In this document: positions 26,091-34,555 of the stretch, one piece after another
Layout: every line of letters starts with the position of its first letter
Position numbering within the stretch: position 1 is the first letter of the stretch
DNA from: Starkeya sp. ORNL1
GTDB taxonomy: Bacteria > Pseudomonadota > Alphaproteobacteria > Rhizobiales > Xanthobacteraceae
Assembly: GCF_012971745.1 (NCBI RefSeq)
Contig: NZ_CP048834.1
Coordinates: 5,651,001-5,715,000, forward strand
Direction of reading: 5' to 3'
DNA length: 64,000 bases
Program-made: the position numbers and the translations under genes
Notes under the pieces: model-generated
Database searches by the model: none
What the model was told of the DNA's origin: nothing
What the model saw: only the letters and a program-made list of their open reading frames with translations

Positions 26091-26564
26091 ATGGACGGCT
26101 CAGAGCCCAATGCCGGCGCCACCGCGACGGCTTCGAAGATCATCGCGCATGCCGATCGCGACATGGCCTTTGTGGTGCGTCTGTCCGGCGAGGGCCTCGA
26201 TCTGCTGTCGCGGCACTTCATCGGCTTCATCGAGGCCGAGCTTGCCCGGGCGGGCGTTGTCTATGGCGACCATCCACTATTGCGCCTGTTCGTCGAGACT
26301 CACAGCCGTGAGCTGACGGAGTTCGTGCTGAGCAGCCTCACGCTCAGGCATCGCTTCGAGTTGCGGATGTTCCAGCACATGACCCATGAGGCCATGCACA
26401 TGCTGCGCACCGACCTGTGGGATTCGCTGCGCGGCGACATCGAGGCGGCCGAGCGTCATTTCCGCTCCGGCCTCGGCGGCATGCGCGAGATCCTCACCGA
26501 GATCGAGGACCTGCGGAAGTCGCGAGAAGGCGTGTCGGCGCCCGGCGGGGACGACGCACCATGA
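26091..26564 (+). CDS. Hypothetical helical protein, 157 aa
   Basis: Not recognised. The sequence is almost wholly helical in character, with a central amphipathic and aromatic-rich stretch (RHFIGFIEAELARAG, HSRELTEFVLSSL, FQHMTHEAMHMLRTDLW) rich in histidine and methionine. It ends in a charged helix (MREILTEIEDLRKSRE). No signal peptide. It starts 29 bases after the activator gene, and its stop overlaps the next start (ATGA at 26561-26564), so it is co-translated with the coiled-coil gene. Possible adaptor or sensor partner of the activator, but that is a guess. Confidence 0.75.
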   Translation: MDGSEPNAGATATASKIIAHADRDMAFVVRLSGEGLDLLSRHFIGFIEAELARAGVVYGDHPLLRLFVETHSRELTEFVLSSLTLRHRFELRMFQHMTHEAMHMLRTDLWDSLRGDIEAAERHFRSGLGGMREILTEIEDLRKSREGVSAPGGDDAP

Positions 26565-26839
26565 GCGAGGAGATCCGCGACCTGTTCGTCCGGCGCATGG
26601 AGATCGTCCAGGAGATCGCGCGGCTCAATGCCCGCCAGCTCCGCGACCAGCAATTGCTCGGCGGCCGCCAGCTCGAACTCGCGAGCTGCGAGGAGGACGC
26701 GGAATGCGACGCCGCGACACTCGACGCCGCGCGGGCCGAGGTCGAGGCGAGCGCAGCGCAACTCGCAACGCATGCCGACGAGCTCGAAGCGTGGAATGCA
26801 CGGCTCGAGGAGATCGACCGGCACATCGCCGGCGCATGA
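26561..26839 (+). CDS. Small coiled-coil protein, 92 aa
   Basis: A 92-aa protein predicted to be one long helical hairpin: two charged, Ala/Leu/Glu-rich helices (about 4-45 and 50-88) with heptad-like spacing and a short acidic turn holding two cysteines (SCEEDAECD). No membrane segment. It overlaps the preceding gene by four bases and so is probably made in fixed ratio with it. No family recognised. Confidence 0.75.
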   Translation: MSEEIRDLFVRRMEIVQEIARLNARQLRDQQLLGGRQLELASCEEDAECDAATLDAARAEVEASAAQLATHADELEAWNARLEEIDRHIAGA

Positions 26840-26867
26840 GGCGGATGGAAACAGGGAGCGAGATCTC

Positions 26868-27998
26868 ATGAGTGCCATGGAAGCCGAAGTCTCGCCGCTC
26901 TTCGCCCTGCTGGCGCGGCATTGGCGGCTTGGCGGCGTCGAAGCCTCGGCCTTCGATGCCTCCGGCATGAGCGTCGGCTTCGCACTGGGCGACGGCACGC
27001 TCGCCCTCGCGTCAATGGGGGATGAGGAAAACGCGAATGTCCGCTGGCGGGTGTCGATCGAGAACGGCCGCGCCACCGTCTCGACGCGCTCGCGCCCAGT
27101 GCCGCCTCCGGCCATCGTACCCATCGACGTGGCGCCGATCCGCCTCGCGCCGTTCGGCGATGCCGGCTTCCTGGTGGGCGGAGCCAGCGGCCGGCTGGTC
27201 ACGGTCGCGCCGGATGGAGCGGTGCGCTCGCTGGTGGACATGGACAGCGGACCGGTCGAGGCGATCTGCGCAACCTCGCGGCAGGTCGCCTTCGTCGCCG
27301 CGGGCGGATTGGTCGCGCGCTATGGCGCCGGCGACGCGACGGCGCGCGCCATTGCCCGCTATGAAGAGCCGCTCAGGGCCATGGCACCGTCACCCGACGC
27401 CCGCCACATTGCGCTCGGTTTCGATGGACGCATCGCAGTGGAGCCGGCCGAAGACGATGGTGCCGCGCGCCTCGGCTTCGATCTCGCGGCGTCGCGGGTG
27501 CTGGCGTGGTCACCGGACGGCCGCATCCTCGCTGCCGGCCTTGACCATGGCGGCATTGCGCTGATCGAGCTTGAAACGCGGCGGGTCCTGCGCCTGCCGG
27601 ACTACCCGGCCCCGGTGCGCTCGCTCGACTGGTCCGCCGATTCCCGGCTGCTCGCCACTGCCGGTGCGTTCCGCGCCATCGTCTGGAGCTTTGATGCGGG
27701 CGACGGCAAGCCGAAGACCATCGAGACTGGTCGCGTGGGCTTCGTTGCCATCACCGTCGTGCGCCTGCATCCGAACCGCCCGCTGCTTGCCCTCGGCTAT
27801 GAGAACGGCGTGATCGTCATCGCCCGGATCGGGGCGCGCGACGAACTGGTGGTGCGCGATCCATCGCCGGGGGCGGTCGGCGGGCTCGACTGGTCACCCG
27901 ACGGCGAGCATCTGGCGTTCCATGCATCGCAGGGCGGCGCCGGCGCATCGCAGGGAAGCGCCGGCGTCCTCGACCTGCCTTCCCACATGTTCAAATAG
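26868..27998 (+). CDS. WD40-like beta-propeller protein, 376 aa
   Basis: A 376-aa protein built of repeating beta-strand blades of WD40 type. Diagnostic pieces are APSPDARHIALGFDGRIAV, VLAWSPDGRILAAGLDHGGI, SLDWSADSRLLATAG and GLDWSPDGEHLAFH, giving about six or seven blades. There is no signal peptide, so it is probably a cytoplasmic scaffold or protein-binding platform. GGGAGCGAG precedes the ATG. The other proteins in the cassette are small and helical, and could be its ligands. Stand-alone WD40 proteins with sigma-54 activators are unusual. Confidence 0.82.
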   Translation: MSAMEAEVSPLFALLARHWRLGGVEASAFDASGMSVGFALGDGTLALASMGDEENANVRWRVSIENGRATVSTRSRPVPPPAIVPIDVAPIRLAPFGDAGFLVGGASGRLVTVAPDGAVRSLVDMDSGPVEAICATSRQVAFVAAGGLVARYGAGDATARAIARYEEPLRAMAPSPDARHIALGFDGRIAVEPAEDDGAARLGFDLAASRVLAWSPDGRILAAGLDHGGIALIELETRRVLRLPDYPAPVRSLDWSADSRLLATAGAFRAIVWSFDAGDGKPKTIETGRVGFVAITVVRLHPNRPLLALGYENGVIVIARIGARDELVVRDPSPGAVGGLDWSPDGEHLAFHASQGGAGASQGSAGVLDLPSHMFK

Positions 27999-28027
27999 AC
28001 CTGCGACCATCGAGAGGAGCGTACGCC

Positions 28028-28222
28028 ATGCCCAACGATACCGAGACCGAGAGCAAGGACGGATTCTTCACCGAAATAGCCGAACTGGCGGAGCGGATGA
28101 TCGCCGCGCACGGCAAGGATTTCTCGATGGGAGCGTTCATCCTCGCCGCGCGGTTCATCGCCGAGAACAAGATTTCCGAGAAGAAGGACGCCGGTGCTCA
28201 AGGTTGGCCAGCGCCGTCCTGA
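28028..28222 (+). CDS. Small hypothetical protein, 64 aa
   Basis: A 64-aa protein following GAGAGGAGCG. The core (EIAELAERMIAAHG, then FSMGAFILAARFIAENK) is two amphipathic helices, and the C terminus is lysine-rich. Not recognised. It is the last gene of the cassette begun at 23390. The VOC gene converges on it with a 25-base gap. Confidence 0.68.
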   Translation: MPNDTETESKDGFFTEIAELAERMIAAHGKDFSMGAFILAARFIAENKISEKKDAGAQGWPAPS

Positions 28223-28247
28223 ACGGATCAGGCTTCCGCGTCGTGGT

Positions 28248-28814
28248 CTAGCGCGGCGGAAACCACTCTTCCGGCTCGGGGTATTCCCATTCCTGCGGGA
28301 AGGCATAGGTCTCGAAGCACGTCCCAGTGCGTTCCTCGGTATCGAAGAAGGCAAAGTGGTTGGTGCCGAGCCAGCTCCCGGATTGCACCAGCCGGAATCC
28401 GCGCCGCTCGAACTCCGCAATGCGTTCCTCGAACGGGATATTGTTGCAGTCATAGGCGACGTGATGAATTCCCTCGCCATGTGCGGCGAGGAAATCGGCG
28501 AATATTGTCGGTCCCCACAACGGCTCCATCAATTCCCAGACCATGTTGCCCGACTGGGCGAAGCAGACCTTCAGCGCGAACGGGCTCGGCTGCCCCTGAT
28601 AGGTCTGATGCTGCGTGTTGTCGGGACTGAAGGTGTAGACCCGCCACGGCCCGATGCCGAGACGATGGAGCCCCGTCATGGTGCGCCTGTGATCGCGCGT
28701 CACGATGGCGATTTCGACGACATTGCCGAGAAACGCATCGCCCGCTGCGCCTTCCGCCAGCGCCTTCAATACGTTGCTCTGCGCCAATACGTCGGTCGCG
28801 AGTGTATCAGTCAT
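28248..28814 (-). CDS. VOC/glyoxalase-fold protein
   Basis: A 188-aa protein of the vicinal oxygen chelate superfamily with two beta-alpha-beta-beta-beta modules. The first starts NVVEIAIVTRDHRRTM, and the second holds the metal-site pattern GEGIHHVAYD and a late glutamate in TCFETYAFP. The relation to methylmalonyl-CoA epimerase and lactoylglutathione lyase folds is clear, but the substrate is not. It is co-directional with the NCS1 permease (49 bases downstream of it), so it may act on the imported compound or its product. Confidence 0.8.
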   Translation of the reverse strand: MTDTLATDVLAQSNVLKALAEGAAGDAFLGNVVEIAIVTRDHRRTMTGLHRLGIGPWRVYTFSPDNTQHQTYQGQPSPFALKVCFAQSGNMVWELMEPLWGPTIFADFLAAHGEGIHHVAYDCNNIPFEERIAEFERRGFRLVQSGSWLGTNHFAFFDTEERTGTCFETYAFPQEWEYPEPEEWFPPR

Positions 28815-28863
28815 GGCATATCCTTCGGAGGGGCAGGAGAAGCGGCAGTCCTGGGGGTGACGG

Positions 28864-30327
28864 TCAGGAGACGGTCACGTCGTGGGTGGCGGGAACGGCC
28901 AGCGGGTCTGCCGCGCTCATCGCCTCGCGGGGTTGGTTCCGGCGCTGCAGCACGAGGTAGCTGGCGCCGCCGACGAGCATTCCCGCGAGCCACGACAGGT
29001 CGATCCCGCCCAATGCCAGTGCGATGGGGCCCTGGGTGAGTTCGACCGTGCCCATCTGGCAGGACCATGCGGCGACAACGCCGAGGCCGAGCGCCCACAT
29101 GCCCGGTGCGTTCACATCGCCGTACGGGCAGTTTGCGTGCGGCGCATAGAGCGAGGCGACGTCAGCGCGGCCGCCGCGCAGCAGGAAGAAGTCCGCCAGG
29201 GTGATGCCGGCCCACGGGCTGATCCAGACCACCATCGCGACCATGACGTTCTCGAAGGCATGCGCGAAGTCGCCCGACTGCAGGAAGAGATAGAGGAAGA
29301 CCAGGGCGACGAGGCCGGACACCACGGACACCACCCAGCGCGGCAGGCGCAGATCGAGGGCGAGCGTCGCCAGCGCGGCGGAGTAGATGACCACGATGTT
29401 GGTGGCGATCGGTCCGTGAAGCAGGACGAGCAGCACCGGGAGCGCCATCACGCCGAACGCCGCGATGATGAGTTGCGCGGGGTCGGAGCCGTTGCCGCCG
29501 GACGCGATCGCGGCGCCGAGGAAGGCCAGCCAGATGGTTGGAATGAACATCCCCAGGAAGGTCGTGCGGAACACCTGTCGGCCGGTGAGCGACGTCCGGG
29601 TGAAGCGCGTATAGTCGGAAGCATAGACCAGCCAGGAAATCCCCCAGCCAATGCCGATGGCGGTCATCAACTGGCTCATGGCCGCCAGCTTGGCGGTGCC
29701 GGTGATACTCGTCGCGTGCCACTGTACGTCGATCCGCAGGAAGGCAAGCACCGTCATCGCCACCATGAGCAAGAAAATGGCCGGCATCGTGTAGCGCTCG
29801 AAATACTTGATGGCATTGAAGCCCCAAGCAGCGATGCCGACCTGGGCGAGCATGACGGTGCAGGCGATGAGGTATTTGAGTTCGATGCCGCCGCTTATTC
29901 CCATCCGCTCCAGCGCGGCGACGGCGAGATCGAGGACGATCCAGGTATTGATCGCCACCCAGCCCATCGGCATCAGCACCTGCATCAGCGTCGGCAGCCA
30001 GGCGCCGCGCCGACCGAAGGCGAGGCGGGAGAGCACCATCTGCGGCACGCCGGTGCGGTGCCCCATGACGCTGCAGGCACCGAACAGCGCGCATCCCAAA
30101 AGGTTGCCGATGACGATGACAGTGACGGTCTCGACGAGGCTGAGCCCGAGCCGGATGCCGAGCGCGCCGAGCACCCAGTTGATCGGCGCCATGTTCGCGC
30201 CCGCCCAGATCCAGAACTGGTCCAGTTGAGACGAGGTTCGGTGGGAAGGTGGAACCGGGGTGATCCCGAGCGCATCATAATTGGAATGGTGGAGCGAATT
30301 GGCTTCCGATCCGGGGTTCCTGGACAT
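28864..30327 (-). CDS. NCS1-family nucleobase/cation symporter (purine-cytosine permease type)
   Basis: A 487-aa inner-membrane protein with about twelve hydrophobic segments and NCS1 signatures early on (WIWAGANMAPINWVLGALG, then GHRTGVPQMVLSRLAFG). NCS1 carriers import purines, pyrimidines, hydantoins, allantoin and related N-heterocycles with a cation. GAGGAAACG precedes the ATG on its strand. It diverges from the flavoprotein-amidase-deacetylase operon. The substrate is inferred to be a cyclic imide or similar ring. Confidence 0.9.
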   Translation of the reverse strand: MSRNPGSEANSLHHSNYDALGITPVPPSHRTSSQLDQFWIWAGANMAPINWVLGALGIRLGLSLVETVTVIVIGNLLGCALFGACSVMGHRTGVPQMVLSRLAFGRRGAWLPTLMQVLMPMGWVAINTWIVLDLAVAALERMGISGGIELKYLIACTVMLAQVGIAAWGFNAIKYFERYTMPAIFLLMVAMTVLAFLRIDVQWHATSITGTAKLAAMSQLMTAIGIGWGISWLVYASDYTRFTRTSLTGRQVFRTTFLGMFIPTIWLAFLGAAIASGGNGSDPAQLIIAAFGVMALPVLLVLLHGPIATNIVVIYSAALATLALDLRLPRWVVSVVSGLVALVFLYLFLQSGDFAHAFENVMVAMVVWISPWAGITLADFFLLRGGRADVASLYAPHANCPYGDVNAPGMWALGLGVVAAWSCQMGTVELTQGPIALALGGIDLSWLAGMLVGGASYLVLQRRNQPREAMSAADPLAVPATHDVTVS

Positions 30328-30402
30328 CGTTTCCTCTCAAATCGACGAGTTGTGTCTTCGTCTGAAGGATCGATATCGACCGAGGGCGCGTTGTCCGGAA
30401 AA

Positions 30403-30415
30403 TGAGAAATTCTCA
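30403..30415. promoter_or_regulatory. Candidate operator TGAGAAATTCTCA
   Basis: A perfect 13-bp palindrome 75 bp upstream of the NCS1 permease start on the minus strand. Related half-sites recur about 100 and 130 bp away on the flavoprotein side. The binding protein is unknown; the LysR at 33577 is one candidate. Confidence 0.4.
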
Positions 30416-30531
30416 AACCAGGATGAGAGAAGCTCGACATTCAAATATATATTGACGGTCGCCTGGCATGGTGCCGTTCCTTTGCATGGAGAACGACAAA
30501 AACACCTGAGAATGCTGCGGTTTTCTTGAAG

Positions 30532-30548
30532 GTTGAGTTCTTCTCAAC
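30532..30548. promoter_or_regulatory. Candidate operator GTTGAG-N5-CTCAAC
   Basis: An inverted repeat with six-base arms (GTTGAG and CTCAAC) and a five-base centre, 113 bp upstream of the flavoprotein ATG. Its TTGAG/CTCAA arms resemble the palindrome at 30403-30415. Confidence 0.35.
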
Positions 30549-30661
30549 GGTCCTGAAGAGATTGTCGATAGTGCTCCCGGCGTCTTCCGGGACACCCTGA
30601 CGAGGTGCGGAACATCCGCGGGAGCGGCAAGCCAGCCGCCGAGCGCACCAGGGGCCGGGCC

Positions 30662-31333
30662 ATGACGACACTTCTTCATATCGATGCCAGCGCACGCGGC
30701 GACCGCTCGCTGAGCCGTCGGCTCTCGCAGGCCTTCGTGGAGGCATGGGCGGTACGTGACCCGGATGCGACGGTGATTGCGCGCGACATCGGCCGCGACC
30801 CTCCGCCCATCGTCTCGGAGCGCTGGATCGGCGCCGCTTTCACCTCGGAGGGCCGGCGCACGGCGGAGCAGCGCGAGGAACTGCGCCTGTCGGACGAACT
30901 GATCGACGAGCTCGATCGCGCGCAGCTCATCGTCCTCGGCACGCCGATGTACAATTACGGCATGCCGGCGGCGTTGAAATCCTGGTTCGACAAGGTGATC
31001 CGCATCGGCAAGACCTTCACCTTCGACCTTGCACGCGGCGACTACCCGCTCGAGCCGATCATGAGCGGCAAGACGCTGGTCATATTGAGCGCGCGCGGCG
31101 AGTTCGGCTTCGGGCCGGGCGGCGTGCGCGAGGACATGAACCACCTCGAAACCCACATCCGCACCTGCGCGCACTATCTCGGCGTCGAAGCGTGCCACCT
31201 CATCGCCATCGACTATCAGGAGTTCGACGACGCCCGCCACGCGCAGTCCGTGGCCGAGGCCTATGCGGCGATCCCGGTGCTGGTCGATCAACTGTTCGGC
31301 GCGGTCAGTGCCCGCAAGGCCGCTGCGGAATAG
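30662..31333 (+). CDS. azoR: FMN-dependent NADH-azoreductase-like flavoprotein
   Basis: A 223-aa flavodoxin-fold protein of the AzoR/NQO2 family. FMN-binding segments are IDASARGDRSLSRRL near the N terminus, GTPMYNYGMPAALKSWFD and LSARGEFGF. It reduces quinones, azo dyes or related electrophiles with NADH by two-electron transfer. An upstream in-frame start (30605) is less likely than the ATG at 30662, which gives the usual family length. It is the first gene of an operon with the amidase and deacetylase-family enzyme. Its metabolic role here is unclear. Confidence 0.87.
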   Translation: MTTLLHIDASARGDRSLSRRLSQAFVEAWAVRDPDATVIARDIGRDPPPIVSERWIGAAFTSEGRRTAEQREELRLSDELIDELDRAQLIVLGTPMYNYGMPAALKSWFDKVIRIGKTFTFDLARGDYPLEPIMSGKTLVILSARGEFGFGPGGVREDMNHLETHIRTCAHYLGVEACHLIAIDYQEFDDARHAQSVAEAYAAIPVLVDQLFGAVSARKAAAE

Positions 31334-31353
31334 CCGGTCACGGACGAACCCCG

Positions 31354-32715
31354 ATGCACAGCCTCGCGGAAATATCCCGGCGCCTCGCGGAAGGTGAGGT
31401 CACCCCTGTCGCGCTGATGGAAGCGGCGCTGGCCGGCGTCCGCACCGCTGAGCACGTCTTCATCTCATTGTCCGAGGAAGAGGCTCGTCGCGACGCCGAG
31501 GCTGCGGCGGCACGCTGGAAGTTGGGCCGCGCGCTTGGCCCTCTCGACGGCATCCCCGTCGCGATCAAGGACCTGATCGATGTGCGCGGCAGCCGCACCA
31601 CGGCGGGTTCGCTCACCCGCTCCGATATCGCGCCCGCGCAAGCCGATGCGCCCGTCATCGTGGCGCTCAAGGCGCGCGGCGTCATCCCGTTCGGCAAGAC
31701 CAATCTCAGCGAGTTCGCCTTTTCCGGCCTCGGCCTCAATCCGCATTTCGGCACCCCCATCGCGGATTTCGCAGGCGGCGAGCCCCGCGCGCCCGGCGGG
31801 TCCTCCTCCGGCTCCGCCATTGCGGTCCAGCGCGGCATCGTGGTGGCGGCGATCGGCACCGACACGGCAGGCTCCATCCGCGTGCCGGCGGCCTTCAACG
31901 GCCTGGTTGGCTACAAGGCTTCAGTGGCCCGCTACGATATGCGCGGCGTCCATCCGCTGGCCCCATCGCTCGACAGCCTGGGGCCGATCTGCCGGACGGT
32001 CGGCGATTGCACGCGGCTCGACGCCGCCATGCGCGGGCTGGCGGCGCCGACCGCGACGCCGGCCAAGATCGCGGAGCTTCGCTTCGTGGTTGACGAAGGC
32101 GTTTTCGAAGACGGCGAGCTTCAACCCGCGGTGCGGGACAATCTGCTCGGCGTCATGGCAGCCTTGAGCGGGCAGGGCGCCCGCGTGGTCTGCACGCGCG
32201 TCCGCGCTGTCGCCGGAGCGCTGGATGTGGTGGCGCGCTTCGGCTGGCTCGGCGCCGCCGAAGCGCGGGCGTTGCTGCGCGATGTGGTCGAAGGCCCGCG
32301 GCGCGACCGGATCGACCCACGGGTGCGCACGCGGCTCGAAGCCGCCGCCATGCTCGACCCGGAACAGGTCGCGCGGATGCGGCAGGCGCGACGCGAGCTG
32401 ATAGTGGCGATCGCCCGCGAGCTGGATGGCGCCGTGCTGGTCCTGCCCACGGTCAAGCACGTGGCGCCGCTTCTCGCACCGCTCGAAGCAGATATCGACC
32501 TCTTCGCCCGGGTCAATCTCGCCAGCCTGTCGCTGACCATGATCGGCAGCCTGCTCGACATGCCCGGCATCGCGCTCCCCTCCGGAACAGGCGAGGCGGG
32601 ACTGCCGACGTCCATCCTGTTCTCGCTGCCGAGCGGTGAGGACGACCGGCTGCTCGCGGCAGGCCTGGCAATCGAGGTGGCGCTCCGTCAGTCACATCAA
32701 GGAAATCCGGCATGA
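31354..32715 (+). CDS. Amidase (amidase-signature family)
   Basis: A 453-aa amide hydrolase with the Ser-cisSer-Lys machinery: Lys72 in VAIKDLID, the cis-serine in GGSSSGSA (148-155) and the nucleophile Ser174 in GTDTAGSIR. Its stop overlaps the next gene's ATG (ATGA at 32712-32715). In a cyclic-imide pathway it would act as half-amidase, cleaving the half-amide made by ring opening to a dicarboxylate plus ammonia. A plain amide or carbamoyl substrate is equally allowed by sequence. Confidence 0.88.
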   Translation: MHSLAEISRRLAEGEVTPVALMEAALAGVRTAEHVFISLSEEEARRDAEAAAARWKLGRALGPLDGIPVAIKDLIDVRGSRTTAGSLTRSDIAPAQADAPVIVALKARGVIPFGKTNLSEFAFSGLGLNPHFGTPIADFAGGEPRAPGGSSSGSAIAVQRGIVVAAIGTDTAGSIRVPAAFNGLVGYKASVARYDMRGVHPLAPSLDSLGPICRTVGDCTRLDAAMRGLAAPTATPAKIAELRFVVDEGVFEDGELQPAVRDNLLGVMAALSGQGARVVCTRVRAVAGALDVVARFGWLGAAEARALLRDVVEGPRRDRIDPRVRTRLEAAAMLDPEQVARMRQARRELIVAIARELDGAVLVLPTVKHVAPLLAPLEADIDLFARVNLASLSLTMIGSLLDMPGIALPSGTGEAGLPTSILFSLPSGEDDRLLAAGLAIEVALRQSHQGNPA

Positions 32716-33599
32716 TCCGCAATCCCATTCCCTGGCCCAATGGCGCCCGCTGTGCCTGCGCCATCACCTTCGACATGGATGCGGACAGCCTCATCCATGT
32801 GGCACGCCCCAAGGACAGCTTCGACCGGCTCTATCCGATCACCATGGGGCGCTACGGCCCGACCGTCGGCGTGCCGCGCATCCTCGACACCTATCGCCGG
32901 CTGGGGTTGAAGCAGTCCTTCTTCATCCCGGCCTGGACGATGGAGCGCTATCCCGAGGCGGTGGAGGCGATCCTGGAGGGCGGCCACGAGATCGGCCATC
33001 ACGGCTACATCCATGAAGACCCGACCGAGATCTCGCAAAGCGAGCAGCGCGCATGGTTCGAACGCGCCCTCGACGTCCATCGCGCCATGACGGGACGCAA
33101 GCCGCGCGGCTATCGCGCCCCGGTCTACAATGCCACGCAGGGCACCATCGACCTCCTGGTCGAGCACGGCTTCGCCTATGATTCCTCGCTGATGGCCGAC
33201 GACATCCCCTATCTGATGCGCTCGAACGGCGCGACGCTCTACGAGATGCCGCCGCATTGGGGATCCGACGACTGGCCGCCTTTCGCGCATTATGCGGAGA
33301 TCGGCTACATGATGCCGGTCAAATCGCCCACCGAGGGCCTTGCCGCATCCTTCGAGGAGTTCGAGGCGCAGTACGAGGCTGGTGGCTTCTGGATGGGCAT
33401 CTGGCATCCGTTCCTCACCGGACGCCTGGCGCGCTGGCGTGTGGTGGAACGGTGGCTGGAAGAGGTGCTGGCAACCAAGAGCGTGTGGTTCGCACCGCTC
33501 GAGGACATCGTCGCCCATGTCGACCGGCTCGTGCAGGACGGGCAGTACCAGATCCGGACCGAGGAAATGCCCTATTTCACGCGGCCCGTGATGCTGTGA
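32712..33599 (+). CDS. Polysaccharide deacetylase-family hydrolase, possible cyclic imide hydrolase
   Basis: A 295-aa metal hydrolase with the NodB fold: an aspartate cluster FDMDAD (Asp21, Asp23, Asp25) and the metal-binding histidines in GHEIGHHGYIHEDP (His92, His96/97, His101). There is no signal peptide, which argues against cell-wall work. Cytoplasmic members with this opening (IRNPIPWPNGARCA) are allantoinase-like or imidase-like enzymes that open cyclic amides. Next to an amidase and an NCS1 permease, imide or hydantoin-type ring opening is likely. Its last 23 bases overlap the convergent LysR gene. Confidence 0.83.
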   Translation: MIRNPIPWPNGARCACAITFDMDADSLIHVARPKDSFDRLYPITMGRYGPTVGVPRILDTYRRLGLKQSFFIPAWTMERYPEAVEAILEGGHEIGHHGYIHEDPTEISQSEQRAWFERALDVHRAMTGRKPRGYRAPVYNATQGTIDLLVEHGFAYDSSLMADDIPYLMRSNGATLYEMPPHWGSDDWPPFAHYAEIGYMMPVKSPTEGLAASFEEFEAQYEAGGFWMGIWHPFLTGRLARWRVVERWLEEVLATKSVWFAPLEDIVAHVDRLVQDGQYQIRTEEMPYFTRPVML

Positions 33600-34512
33600 C
33601 GGCGAGCGCGGACCGGGCGCGGAATGTCGCCGCCTCGTCCTTCAGCCATTCGCTGAAGGCGGCGAGGCTGCGCTTGCGGCTGGCACTCGGTATGTCGACC
33701 AGACGATAGGAGAATCCCGCCATCACTGGCCCGTCGAGCTGGCGCAGCGTGCCGCGGCGCATCTCGTCCTCCACCAGCACGTTGCTGCAGAGCAGGGGCC
33801 CGAAGGCGCGCTCAGCCGCGTGTAGCGCCAGCGTCTCCTCGCTGAACCACGAAATGCGGAAATTGCTCGCGGTGTCGTGCGGCGTGCGGGCGAGCCAGGC
33901 GGACCAGGTCGGCGCGTCGAGCTCGCGGTTCTTCCAGCGATAGGCGATGAGCGGCCGGCTGCTCACATCCTCTATGGTCGCGGACCGCCCCTGCGGGCAG
34001 AGGGTCTGGTCGGCGACCGCCACATAGACATCCTGAAGCAGGATCGAGGGACGCTGCTCGGGAGAGGCCGGCCCGTAGCGGATGGCGAGATCGATGCCGC
34101 CGGCGCGCAAATCCACCACCTCCTCGGTGGCATCGACATGGACGACGATGTTCGGGAACATCGCATTGAAGCGCCCGAGCCGCGGCATCAGCCAGCGTTC
34201 GGCGAAAGCCCGTGTCGTCGATACGCTGATGGCTTCGCCCGAACGCTCCTCATGGAGCGTGGCGAAGGCATCGGCCAGCCGGTCGAGGCCGTCGCGCAGG
34301 GATGGAAAGATCGTCCTGCCCGCGGGGGTCAGCGATACCGAGCGGCCGGACCGCTCGAACAGCTTCATGTCGAGCGTGGCCTCCAGATGCCGGACCTGGT
34401 GGCTCACCGCGGTCACGGTAACGCACAATTCGTCGGCGGCCGCGGTGAAGCTGCAGTGGCGCGCTGCCGCCTCGAAGGCGCGGATGGCGTTGAGCGGAGG
34501 CAATTTACGCAT
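33577..34512 (-). CDS. LysR family transcriptional regulator (GcvA-like)
   Basis: A 311-aa regulator. The N-terminal winged helix-turn-helix is clear (RKLPPLNAIRAFEAAARHCSF, TAVSHQVRHLE), followed by the periplasmic-binding-protein-like effector domain (about 95-300). The ATG at 34512, with GGAG seven bases before it, fits the family start better than the longer frame from 34563. It converges with the imidase-like gene, overlapping its end, and lies just downstream of the DUF1989 gene. It probably controls the local permease and hydrolase genes. Confidence 0.88.
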   Translation of the reverse strand: MRKLPPLNAIRAFEAAARHCSFTAAADELCVTVTAVSHQVRHLEATLDMKLFERSGRSVSLTPAGRTIFPSLRDGLDRLADAFATLHEERSGEAISVSTTRAFAERWLMPRLGRFNAMFPNIVVHVDATEEVVDLRAGGIDLAIRYGPASPEQRPSILLQDVYVAVADQTLCPQGRSATIEDVSSRPLIAYRWKNRELDAPTWSAWLARTPHDTASNFRISWFSEETLALHAAERAFGPLLCSNVLVEDEMRRGTLRQLDGPVMAGFSYRLVDIPSASRKRSLAAFSEWLKDEAATFRARSALAVTASRAA

Positions 34513-34555
34513 GGCGAAGCTCCACCCGGTTCGAAGATCCTGCACCCATCGGTCG

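Larger units (their letters stand above)
30328..30661. other. 334-bp divergent control region with TGAGAA palindromes
   Basis: No gene is seen. The region is AT-rich relative to the genome and contains a perfect 13-bp palindrome TGAGAAATTCTCA (30403-30415), a half-site CTGAGAATG near 30508, and GTTGAG-N5-CTCAAC (30532-30548). The repeated TGAGAA halves suggest a shared operator for the divergent permease and azoreductase transcripts. Confidence 0.5.

Noticed and set aside
26091..28222. Gas vesicle cluster as an explanation for the small helical proteins
   Set aside because: None of the small proteins resembles GvpA, GvpK or GvpF/L, and no GvpN-type ATPase is present.
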